Assembly: GCF_051014685.1 (NCBI RefSeq)
Contig: NW_027478521.1
Location: forward strand, 372,001 to 436,000
Origin: Ptiloglossa arizonensis
Taxonomy: Eukaryota; Arthropoda; Insecta; Hymenoptera; Colletidae
Direction of reading: 5' to 3'
Length of the DNA: 64,000 nucleotides
This document shows positions 1 through 11,000 of this stretch, piece after piece. Both the position numbers and the translations under genes were made by a program. The notes beneath the pieces are model-generated. The model did not search any database and was not told the origin of the DNA. It saw nothing but the letters and a program-made list of their open reading frames with translations. How positions within the stretch are numbered: position 1 is the stretch's first letter; the number at the start of each line of letters is the position of its first letter.

Positions 1-118
1 CAATCCGCAAAAGTTCTGTTGCATCTGAAAGTAGAAACTCGCCCGATTACAACGGTAGGTGTAGTTTTCCCCTAGGCCGTTCTAGTTATTCGTTTCGAGC
101 ATCAGAACTGCGAAAATT

Positions 119-131
119 TTGAGTTTCTCAA
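119..131. repeat. Small inverted repeat TTGAG-TTT-CTCAA inside the monomer
   Basis: Arms of 5 bases and a 3-base loop immediately downstream of an A4T4 tract. It is kept in both the 'aaaattttgag' and 'aaaatgttgag' variants, and is lost in the class with 'ttgaatttctcgacc' and in the two 2-base-deletion monomers near 25,846 and 26,194. Short enough to arise by chance; listed because it repeats in nearly every monomer. Confidence 0.6.
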
Positions 132-166
132 GCGTTTCTTACCTCCAAACTGCCATATCTCGCGAA

Positions 167-182
167 CGGATTGACCAATCCG
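167..182. repeat. Boundary dyad: inverted repeat CGGATTG-ac-CAATCCG (first of hundreds)
   Basis: Perfect inverted repeat with 7-base arms and a 2-base spacer, spanning the monomer phase chosen here, so it recurs every 175 bp. It contains CCAAT on the + strand. Variants keep part of it: the common 'gactaatccg' form still has 6-base arms (CGGATT/AATCCG), while the 'aaaggaatgacc' form and the 'gaccattccg' form weaken it. Dyad symmetry in satellites can form cruciforms or bind dimeric proteins (established for some centromeric satellites); any such role here is inference. Confidence 0.85.
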
Positions 183-350
183 CAAAATTTCTGTTGCATC
201 TGAAAGTAGAAACTCGCCCGATTACAGCGGTATGCGTACTTTTCCCCTAGACCGTTCTAGTTATGCTTGTCGAGCATCAGAACTGCGAAAATTTTGAGTT
301 TCTCAAGCGTTTCTTACTTCCAAACTGCCATATCTCGCGAACGGATTGAC
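176..350 (+). repeat. Reference monomer (175 bp) with its internal landmarks
   Basis: This copy is used to describe the unit. In order it holds: the right arm of a boundary dyad (first 7 bases), an A4T3 tract, the relatively invariant 'ctcgcccgattac' segment, a variable segment after 'cggta' (tatgcg, taggtg or taggcg in different classes), a C4 run followed by ctagg, ctaga, ctagt or ctacg, a second variable segment (ttatgcttgtcgag or ttattcgtttcgag), the A4T4 tract with the small hairpin TTGAG-TTT-CTCAA, the 'acctcc', 'acttcc' or 'acctac' diagnostic triplet region, the NruI-type palindrome TCGCGA, and the left arm of the next dyad. Most variation between classes falls in the two variable segments in the middle third; the last ~45 bases are the most constant. 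Confidence 0.9.
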
Positions 351-1982
351 CAATCCGCAAAATTTCTGTTGCATCTGAAAGTAGAAACTCGCCCGATTAC
401 AACGGTAGGTGTAGTTTTCCCCTAGGCCGTTCTAGTTATTCGTTTCGAGCATCAGAACTGCGAAAATTTTGAGTTTCTCAAGCGTTTCTTACCTCCAAAC
501 TGCCATATCTCGCGAAAGGAATGACCAATCCGCAAAATTTCTGTTGCATCTGAAAGTCGAAACTCGCCCGATTACAACGGTATGCGTACTTTTCCCCTAG
601 TCCGTTCTAGTTATTCGTTTCGAGCATCAGAACTGCGAAAATTTTGAGTTTCTCAAGCGTTTCTTACCTCCAAACTGCCATATCTCGCGAACGGATTGAC
701 CAATCCGCAAAATTTCTGTTGCATCTGAAAGTAGAAATTCGCCCGATTACAACGGTATGCGTACTTTTCCCCTAGAACGTTCTGGATATGCTTGTCGAGC
801 ATCAGAACGGCTAAAATTTTGAGTTTCTCAAGCGTTTCTTACCTCCAAACTGCCATATCTCGCAAACGGATTGACCAATCCGTAAAATTTCTGTTGCATC
901 TGAAAGTAGAAACTCGCCCGATTACAACGGTATGCGTACTTTTCCCCTAGGCCGTTCTAGTTATTCGTTTCGAGCATCAGAACTGCGAAAATGTTGAGTT
1001 TCTCAAGCGTTTCTTACCTACAAACTGCCATATCTCGCGAACGGATTGACCAATCCGCAAAATTTCTGTTGCATCTGAAAGTAGAAATTCGCCCGATTAC
1101 AACGGTATGCGTACTTTTCCCCTAGACCGTTCTAGTTATGCTTGTCGAGCATCAGAACTGCGAAAATTTTGAGTTTCTCAAGCGTTTCTTACCTCCAAAC
1201 TGCCATATCTCGCGAACGGATTGACTAATCCGCAAAATTTCTGTTGCATCTGAAAGTAGAAACTCGCCCGCTTACAACGGTATGCGTACTTTTCCCCTAG
1301 GCCGTTCTAGTTATTCGTTTCGAGCATCAGAACTGCGAAAATTTTGAGTTTCTCAAGCGTTTCTTACCTCCAAACTGCCATATCTCGCGAACGGATTGAC
1401 CAATCCGCAAAATTTCTGTTGCATCTGAAGGTAGAAACTCGCCCGATTACAACGGTATACGTACGTTTCCCCAAGTCCGTTCTAGTTATTCGTTTCGAGC
1501 ATTAGAACTGCGAAAATTTTGAGTTTCTCAAGCGTTTCTTACCTCCAAACTGCCATATCTCGCGAACGGATTGACCAATCCGCAAAATTTCTGTTGCATC
1601 TGAAAGTAGAAACTCGCCCGATTACAACGGTATGCGTACTTTTCCCCTAGGCCGTTCTAGTTATTCGTTTCGAGCATCAGAACTGCGAAAATGTTGAGTT
1701 TCTCAAGCGTTTCTTACCTACAAACTGCCATATCTCGCGAACGGATTGACCAATCCGCAAAATTTCTGTTGCATCTGAAAGTAGAAACTCGCCCGATTAC
1801 AGCGGTATGCGTACTTTTCCCCTAGGCCGTTCTAGTTATGCTTGTCGAGCATCAGAACTGCGAAAATTTTGAGTTTCTCAAGCGTTTCTTACTTCCAAAC
1901 TGCCATATCTCGCGAACGGATTGACCAATCCGCAAAATTTCTGTTGCATCTGAAAGTAGAAACTCGCCCGATTACAACGGTA

Positions 1983-2003
1983 GGCGTACTTTTCCCCTAC
2001 GCC
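1983..2003. repeat. Class-specific inverted repeat GGCGTA-9-TACGCC (one of 19)
   Basis: In one monomer class the first variable segment reads 'taggcgtacttttcccc' followed by 'tacgccgtt'. This makes a perfect 6-base inverted repeat with a 9-base spacer; the flanking aac and gtt could add three pairs across a 4-base bulge. I count 19 such monomers, the others near 6.7, 7.4, 12.7, 14.4, 15.5, 17.0, 19.3, 23.3, 36.6, 41.2, 41.5, 46.1, 51.3, 52.4, 52.7, 61.8, 62.9 and 63.2 kb. Other classes have 'tatgcgta' or 'taggtgta' with 'taggcc', where the arms do not match fully. Confidence 0.8.
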
Positions 2004-5000
2004 GTTCTAGTTATTCGTTTCGAGCATCAGAACTGCGAAAATGTTGAGTTTCTCAAGCGTTTCTTACCTACAAACTGCCATATCTCGCGAACGGATTGAC
2101 CAATCCGCAAAATTTCTGTTGCATCTGAAAGTAGAAACTCGCCCGATTACAGCGGTATGCGTACTTTTCCCCTAGACCGTTCTAGTTATGCTTGTCGAGC
2201 ATCAGAACTGCGAAAATTTTGAGTTTCTCAAGCGTTTCTTACTTCCAAACTGCCATATCTCGCGAACGGATTGACCAATCCGCAAAATTTCTGTTGCATC
2301 TGAAAGTAGAAACTCGCCCGATTACAACGGTAGGTGTAGTTTTCCCCTAGGCCGTTCTAGTTATTCGTTTCGAGCATCAGAACTGCGAAAATTTTGAGTT
2401 TCTCAAGCGTTTCTTACCTCCAAACTGCCATATCTCGCGAAAGGAATGACCAATCCGCAAAATTTCTGTTGCATCTGAAAGTCGAAACTCGCCCGATTAC
2501 AACGGTATGCGTACTTTTCCCCTAGTCCGTTCTAGTTATTCGTTTCGAGCATCAGAACTGCGAAAATTTTGAGTTTCTCAAGCGTTTCTTACCTCCAAAC
2601 TGCCATATCTCGCGAACGGATTGACCAATCCGCAAAATTTCTGTTGCATCTGAAAGTAGAAATTCGCCCGATTACAACGGTATGCGTACTTTTCCCCTAG
2701 AACGTTCTGGTTATGCTTGTCGAGCATCAGAACGGCTAAAATTTTGAGTTTCTCAAGCGTTTCTTACCTCCAAACTGCCATATCTCGCGAACGGATTGTC
2801 CAATCCGTAAAATTTCTGTTGCATCTGAAAGTAGAAACTCGCCCGATTACAACGGTATGCGTACTTTTCCCCTAGGCCGTTCTAGTTATTCGTTTCGAGC
2901 ATCAGAACTGCGAAAATGTTGAGTTTCTCGAGCGTTTCTTACCTACAAACTGCCATATCTCGCGAACGGATTGACCAATCCGCAAAATTTCTGTTGCATC
3001 TGAAAGTAGAAATTCGCCCGATTACAACGGTATGCGTACTTTTCCCCTAGACCGTTCTAGTTGTGCTTGTCGAGCATCAGAACTGCGAAAATTTTGAGTT
3101 TCTCAAGCGTTTCTTACCTCCAAACTGCCATATCTCGCGAACGGATTGACCAATCCGCAAAATTTCTGTTGCATCTGAAAGTAGAAACTCGCCCGATTAC
3201 AACGGTAGGTGTAGTGTTCCCCTAGGCCGTTCTAGTTATTCGTTTCGAGCATCAGAACTGCGAAAATTTTGAGTTTCTCAAGCGTTTCTTACCTCCAAAC
3301 TGCCATATCTCGCGAACGGATTGACTAATCCGCAAAATTTCTGTTGCATCTGAAAGTAGAAATTCGCCCGATTACAACGGTATGCGTACTTTTCCCCTAG
3401 ACCGTTCTAGTTATGCTTGTCGAGCACCAGAACTGCGAAAATTTTGAGTTTCTCAAGAGTTTCTTACCTCCAAACTGCCATATCTCGCGAACGGATTGAC
3501 CAATCCGCAAAATTTCTGTTGCATCTGAAAGTAGAAACTCGCCCGATTACAGCGGTATGCGTACTTTTCCCCTAGACCGTTCTAGTTATGCTTGTCGAGC
3601 ATCAGAACTGCGAAAATTTTGAGTTTCTCAAGCGTTTCTTACTTCCAAACTGCCATATCTCGCGAACGGATTGACCAATCCGCAAAATTTCTGTTGCATC
3701 TGAAAGTAGAACCTCGCCCGATTACAACGGTAGGTGTAGTTTTCCCCTAGGCCGTTCTAGTTATTCGTTTCGAGCATCAGAACTGCGAAAATTTTGAGTT
3801 TCTCAAGCGTTTCTTACCTCCAAACTGCCATATCTCGCGAACGGATTGACCAATCCGCAAAATTTCTGTTGCATCTGAAAGTAGAAAGTCGCCCGATTAC
3901 AACGGTATGCGTACTTTTCCCCTAGACCGTTCTAGTTATGCTTGTCGAGCATCAGAACTGCGAAAATTTTGAGTTTCTCAAGCGTTTCTTACCTCCAAAC
4001 TGCCATATCTCGCGAACGGATTGACTAATCCGCAAAATTTCTGTTGCATCTGAAAGTAGAAACTCGCCCGCTTACAACGGTATGCGTACTTTTCCCCTAG
4101 GCCGTTCTAGTTATTCGTTTCGAGCATCAGAACTGCGAAAATTTTGAGTTTCTCAAGCGTTTCTTACCTCCAAACTGCCATATCTCGCGAACGGATTGAC
4201 CAATCCGCAAAATTTCTGTTGCATCTGAAGGTAGAAACTCGCCCGATTACAACGGTATACGTACGTTTCCCCAAGTCCGTTCTAGTTATTCGTTTCGAGC
4301 ATTAGAACTGCGAAAATTTTGAGTTTCTCAAGCGTTTCTTACCTCCAAACTGCCATATCTCGCGAACGGATTGACCAATCCGCAAAATTTCTGTTGCATC
4401 TGAAAGTAGAAACTCGCCCGATTACAACGGTATGCGTACTTTTCCCCTAGGCCGTTCTAGTTATTCGTTTCGAGCATCAGAACTGCGAAAATGTTGAGTT
4501 TCTCAAGCGTTTCTTACCTCCAAACTGCCATATCTCGCGAACGGATTGACTAATCCGCAAAATTTCTGTTGCATCTGAAAGTAGAAATTCGCCCGATTAC
4601 AACGGTATGCGTACTTTTCCCCTAGACCGTTCTAGTTATGCTTGTCGAGCACCAGAACTGCGAAAATTTTGAGTTTCTCAAGAGTTTCTTACCTCCAAAC
4701 TGCCATATCTCGCGAACGGATTGACCAATCCGCAAAATTTCTGTTGCATCTGAAGGTAGAAACTCGCCCGATTACAACGGTATACGTACGTTTCCCCAAG
4801 TCCGTTCTAGTTATTCGTTTCGAGCATTAGAACTGCGAAAATTTTGAGTTTCTCAAGCGTTTCTTACCTCCAAACTGCCATATCTCGCGAACGGATTGAC
4901 CAATCCGCAAAATTTCTGTTGCATCTGAAAGTAGAAACTCGCCCGATTACAACGGTATGCGTACTTTTCCCCTAGTCCGTTCTAGTTATTCGTTTCGAGC

Positions 5001-8000
5001 ATCAGAACGGCTAAAATTTTGAGTTTCTCAAGCGTTTCTTACCTCCAAACTGCCATATCTCGCGAACGGATTGACCAATCGGTAAAATTTCTGTTGCATC
5101 TGAAAGTAGAAACTCGCCCGATTACAACGGTATGCGTACTTTTCCCCTAGGCCGTTCTAGTTATTCGTTTCGAGCATCAGAACTGCGAAAATGTTGAGTT
5201 TCTCAAGCTTTTCTTACCTACAAACTGCCATATCTCGCGAACGGATTGACCAATCCGCAAAATTTCTGTTGCATCTGAAAGTAGAAATTCGCCCGATTAC
5301 AACGGTATGCGTACTTTTCCCCTAGACCGTTCTAGTTGTGCTTGTCGAGCATCAGAACTGCGAAAATTTTGAGTTTCTCAAGCGTTTCTTACTTCCAAAC
5401 TGCCATATCTCGCGAACGGATTGACCAATCCGCAAAATTTCTGTTGCATCTGAAAGTAGAAACTCGCCCGATTACAACGGTAGGTGTAGTGTTCCCCTAG
5501 GCCGTTCTAGTTATTCGTTTCGAGCATCAGAACTGCGAAAATTTTGAGTTTCTCAAGCGTTTCTTACCTCCAAACTGCCATATCTCGCGAACGGATTGAC
5601 CAATCCGCAAAATTTCTGTTGCATCTGAAAGTAGAAAGTCGCCCGATTACAACGGTATGCGTACTTTTCCCCTAGACCGTTCTAGTTATGCTTGTCGAGC
5701 ATCAGAACTGCGAAAATTTTGAGTTTCTCAAGCGTTTCTTACCTCCAAACTGCCATATCTCGCGAACGGATTGACTAATCCGCAAAATTTCTGTTGCATC
5801 TGAAAGTAGAAACTCGCCCGCTTACAACGGTATGCGTACTTTTCCCCTAGGCCGTTCTAGTTATTCGTTTCGAGCATCAGAACTGCGAAAATTTTGAGTT
5901 TCTCAAGCGTTTCTTACCTCCAAACTGCCATATCTCGCGAACGGATTGACCAATCCGCAAAATTTCTGTTGCATCTGAAGGTAGAAACTCGCCCGATTAC
6001 AACGGTATGCGTGCGTTTCCCCAAGTCCGTTCTAGTTATTCGTTTCGAGCATTAGAACTGCGAAAATTTTGAGTTTCTCAAGCGTTTCTTACCTCCAAAC
6101 TGCCATATCTCGCGAACGGATTGACCAATCCGCAAAATTTCTGTTGCATCTGAAAGTAGAAACTCGCCCGATTACAACGGTAGGTGTAGTTTTCCCCTAG
6201 GCCGTTCTAGTTATTCGTTTCGAGCATCAGAACTGCGAAAATTTTGAGTTTCTCAAGCGTTTCTTACCTCCAAACTGCCATATCTCGCGAAAGGAATGAC
6301 CAATCCGCAGAATTTCTGTTGCATCTGAAAGTCGAAACTCGCCCGATTACAACGGTATGCGTACTTTTCCCCTAGTCCGTTCTAGTTATTCGTTTCGAGC
6401 ATCAGAACTGCGAAAATTTTGAGTTTCTCAAGCGTTTCTTACCTCCAAACTGCCATATCTCGCGAACGGATTGACCAATCCGCAAAATTTCTGTTGCATC
6501 TGAAAGTAGAAACTCGCCCGATTACAGCGGTATGCGTACTTTTCCCCTAGACCGTTCTAGTTATGCTTGTCGAGCATCAGAACTGCGAAAATTTTGAGTT
6601 TCTCAAGCGTTTCTTACTTCCAAACTGCCATATCTCGCGAACGGATTGACCAATCCGCAAAATTTCTGTTGCATCTGAAAGTAGAAACTCGCCCGATTAC
6701 AACGGTAGGCGTACTTTTCCCCTACGCCGTTCTAGTTATTCGTTTCGAGCATCAGAACTGCGAAAATGTTGAGTTTCTCAAGCGTTTCTTACCTACAAAC
6801 TGCCATATCTCGCGAACGGATTGACCAATCCGCAAAATTTCTGTTGCATCTGAAAGTAGAAACTCGCCCGATTACAACGGTAGGTGTAGTTTTCCCCTAG
6901 GCCGTTCTAGTTATTCGTTTCGAGCATCAGAACTGCGAAAATTTTGAGTTTCTCAAGCGTTTCTTACCTCCAAACTGCCATATCTCGCGAAAGGAATGAC
7001 CAATCCGCAAAATTTCTGCTGCATCTGAAAGTCGAAACTCGCCCGATTACAAGGGTATGCGTACTTTTCCCCTAGTCCGTTCTAGTTATTCGTTTCGAGC
7101 ATCAGAACTGCGAAAATTTTGAGTTTCTCAAGCGTTTCTTACCTCCAAACTGCCATATCTCGCGAACGGATTGACCAATCCGCAAAATTTCTGTTGCATC
7201 TGAAAGTAGAAACTCGCCCGATTACAGCGGTATGCGTACTTTTCCCCTAGACCGTTCTAGTTATGCTTGTCGAGCATCAGAACTGCGAAAATTTTGAGTT
7301 TCTCAAGCGTTTCTTACTTCCAAACTGCCATATCTCGCGAACGGATTGAACAATCCGCAAAATTTCTGTTGCATCTGAAAGTAGAAACTCGCCCGATTAC
7401 AACGGTAGGCGTACTTTTCCCCTACGCCGTTCTAGTTATTCGTTTCGAGCATCAGAACTGCGAAAATGTTGAGTTTCTCAAGCGTTTCTTACCTACAAAC
7501 TGCCATATCTCGCGAACGGATTGACCAATCCGCAAAATTTCTGTTGCATCTGAAAGTAGAAACTCGCCCGATTACAGCGGTATGCGTACTTTTCCCCTAG
7601 ACCGTTCTAGTTATGCTTGTCGAGCATCAGAACTGCGAAAATTTTGAGTTTCTCAAGCGTTTCTTACTTCCAAACTGCCATATCTCGCGAACGGATTGAC
7701 CAATCCGCAAAATTTCTGTTGCATCTGAAAGTAGAAACTCGCCCGATTACAACGGTAGGTGTAGTTTTCCCCTAGGCCGTTCTAGTTATTCGTTTCGAGC
7801 ATCAGAACTGCGAAAATTTTGAGATTCTCAAGCGTTTCTTACCTCCAAACTGCCATATCTCGCGAAAGGAATGACCAATCCGCAAAATTTCTGTTGCATC
7901 TGAAAGTCGAAACTCGCCCGATTACAACGGTATGCGTACTTTTCCCCTAGTCCGTTCTAGTTATTCGTTTCGAGCATCAGAACTGCGAAAATTTTGAGTT

Positions 8001-11000
8001 TCTCAAGCGTTTCTTACCTCCAAACTGCCATATCTCGCGAACGGATTGACCAATCCGCAAAATTTCTGTTGCATCTGAAAGTAGAAATTCGCCCGATTAC
8101 AACGGTATGCGTACTTTTCCCCTAGAACGTTCTGGTTATGCTTGTCGAGCATCAGAACGGCTAAAATTTTGAGTTTCTCAAGCGTTTCTTACCTCCAAAC
8201 TGCCATATCTCGCGAACGGATTGACCAATCCGTAAAATTTCTGTTGCATCTGAAAGTAGAAACTCGCCCGATTACAACGGTATGCGTACTTTTCCCCTAG
8301 GCCGTTCTAGTTATTCGTTTCGAGCATCAGAACTGCGAAAATGTTGAGTTTCTCAAGCGTTTCTTACCTACAAACTGCCATATCTCGCGAACGGATTGAC
8401 CAATCCGCAAAATTTCTGTTGCATCTGAAAGTAGAAATTCGCCCGATTACAACGGTATGCGTACTTTTCCCCTAGACCGTTCTAGTTGTGCTTGTCGAGC
8501 ATCAGAACTGCGAAAATTTTGAGTTTCTCAAGCGTTTCTTACCTCCAAACTGCCATATCTCGCGAACGGATTGACCAATCCGCAAAATTTCTGTTGCATC
8601 TGAAAGTAGAAACTCGCCCGATTACAACGGTAGGTGTAGTGTTCCCCTAGGCCGTGCTAGTTATTCGTTTCGAGCATCAGAACTGCGAAAATTTTGAGTT
8701 TCTCAAGCGTTTCTTACCTCCAAACTGCCATATCTCGCGAACGGATTGACTAATCCGCAAAATTTCTGTTGCATCTGAAAGTAGAAATTCGCCCGATTAC
8801 AACGGTATGCGTACTTTTCCCCTAGACCGTTCTAGTTATGCTTGTCGAGCACCAGAACTGCGAAAATTTTGAGTTTCTCAAGAGTTTCTTACCTCCAAAC
8901 TGCCATATCTCGCGAAAGGAATGACCAATCCGCAAAATTTCTGTTGCATCTGAAAGTCGAAACTCGCCCGATTACAACGGTATGCGTACTTTTCCCCTAG
9001 TCCGTTCTAGTTATTCGTTTCGAGCATCAGAACTGCGAAAATTTTGAGTTTCTCAAGCGTTTCTTACCTCCAAACTGCCATATCTCGCGAACGGATTGAC
9101 CAATCCGCAAAATTTCTGTTGCATCTGAAAGTAGAAATTCGCCCGATTACAACGGTATGCGTACTTTTCCCCTAGGCCGTTCTAGTTATTCGTTTCGAGC
9201 ATCAGAACTGCGAAAATGTTGAGTTTCTCAAGCGTTTCTTACCTACAAACTGCCATATCTCGCGAACGGATTGACCAATCCGCAAAATTTCTGTTGCATC
9301 TGAAAGTAGAAATTCGCCCGATTACAACGGTATGCGTACTTTTCCCCTAGACCGTTCTAGTTGTGCTTGTCGAGCATCAGAACTGCGAAAATTTTGAGTT
9401 TCTCAAGCGTTTCTTACCTCCAAACTGCCATATCTCGCGAACGGATTGACCAATCCGCAAAATTTCTGTTGCATCTGAAAGTAGAAACTCGCCCGATTAC
9501 AACGGTAGGTGTAGTGTTCCCCTAGGCCGTGCTAGTTATTCGTTTCGAGCATCAGAACTGCGAAAATTTTGAGTTTCTCAAGCGTTTCTTACCTCCAAAC
9601 TGCCATATCTCGCGAACGGATTGACTAATCCGCAAAATTTCTGTTGCATCTGAAAGTAGAAATTCGCCCGATTACAACGGTATGCGTACTTTTCCCCTAG
9701 ACCGTTCTAGTTATGCTTGTCGAGCACCAGAACTGCGAAAATTTTGAGTTTCTCAAGAGTTTCTTACCTCCAAACTGCCATATCTCGCGAACGGATTGAC
9801 CAATCCGCAAAATTTCTGTTGCATCTGAAAGTAGAAACTCGCCCGATTACAGCGGTATGCGTACTTTTCCCCTAGACCGTTCTAGTTATGCTTGTCGAGC
9901 ATCAGAACTGCGAAAATTTTGAGTTTCTCAAGCGTTTCTTACCTCCAAACTGCCATATCTCGCGAACGGATTGACCAATCCGCAAAATTTCTGTTGCATC
10001 TGAAAGTAGAAACTCGCCCGATTACAACGGTAGGTGGAGTTTTCCCCTAGGCCGTTCTAGTTATTCGTTTCGAGCATCAGAACTGCGAAAATTTTGAGTT
10101 TCTCAAGCGTTTCTTACCTCCAAAAAGCCATATCTCGCGAAAGGAATGACCAATCCGCAAAATTTCTGTTGCATCTGAAAGTAGAAACTCGCCCGATTAC
10201 AACGGTATGCGTACTTTTCCCCTAGACCGTTCTAGTTATGCTTGTCGAGCATCGGAACTGCGAAAATTTTGAGTTTCTCAAGCGTTTCTTACCTCCAAAC
10301 TGCCATATCTCGCGAACGGATTGACTAATCCGCAAAATTTCTGTTGCATCTGAAAGTAGAAACTCGCCCGCTTATAACGGTATGCGTACTTTTCCCCTAG
10401 GCCGTTCTAGTTATTCGTTTCGAGCATCAGAACTGCGAAAATTTTGAGTTTCTCAAGCGTTTCTTACCTCCAAACTGCCATATCTCGCGAACGGATTGAC
10501 CAATCCGCAAAATTTCTGTTGCATCTGAAGGTAGAAGCTCGCCCGATTACAACGGTATGCGTACGTTTCCCCAAGTCCGTTCTAGTTATTCGTTTCGAGC
10601 ATTAGAACTGCGAAAATTTTGAGTTTCTCAAGCGTTTCTTACCTCCAAACTGCCATATCTCGCGAACGGATTGACCAATCCGCAAAATTTCTGTTGCATC
10701 TGAAAGTAGAAACTCGCCCGATTACAACGGTAGGTGTAGTTTTCCCCTAGGCCGTTCTAGTTATTCGTTTCGAGCATCAGAACTGCGAAAATTTTGAGTT
10801 TCTCAAGCGTTTCTTACCTCCAAACTGCCATATCTCGCGAAAGGAATGACCAATCCGCAAAATTTCTGTTGCATCTGAAAGTCGAAACTCGCCCGATTAC
10901 AACGGTATGCGTACTTTTCCCCTAGTCCGTTCTAGTTATTCGTTTCGAGCATCAGAACTGCGAAAATTTTGAGTTTCTCAAGCGTTTCTTACCTCCAAAC

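Noticed and set aside
91..105. Possible RNA polymerase III B-box (core ttcgagcatc)
   Set aside because: Only the TTCGA core fits; the leading GG and trailing CC of the B-box consensus are missing and I see no matching A-box or T-run terminator in the proper place. No tRNA or SINE structure is present.
1842..2099. Open reading frames of 60-98 codons that recur many times on both strands (for example 1,842-2,099 on +, 47,546-47,842 on -) with nearly identical predicted proteins.
   Set aside because: They are by-products of the satellite. A 175-bp period is one base more than a multiple of three, so each frame shifts at every monomer and soon meets a stop, here the TGA in 'attgacc'. Their starts and stops follow single-base variants, they cover about 1.5 monomers, and there is no sign of coding constraint or of a start signal.
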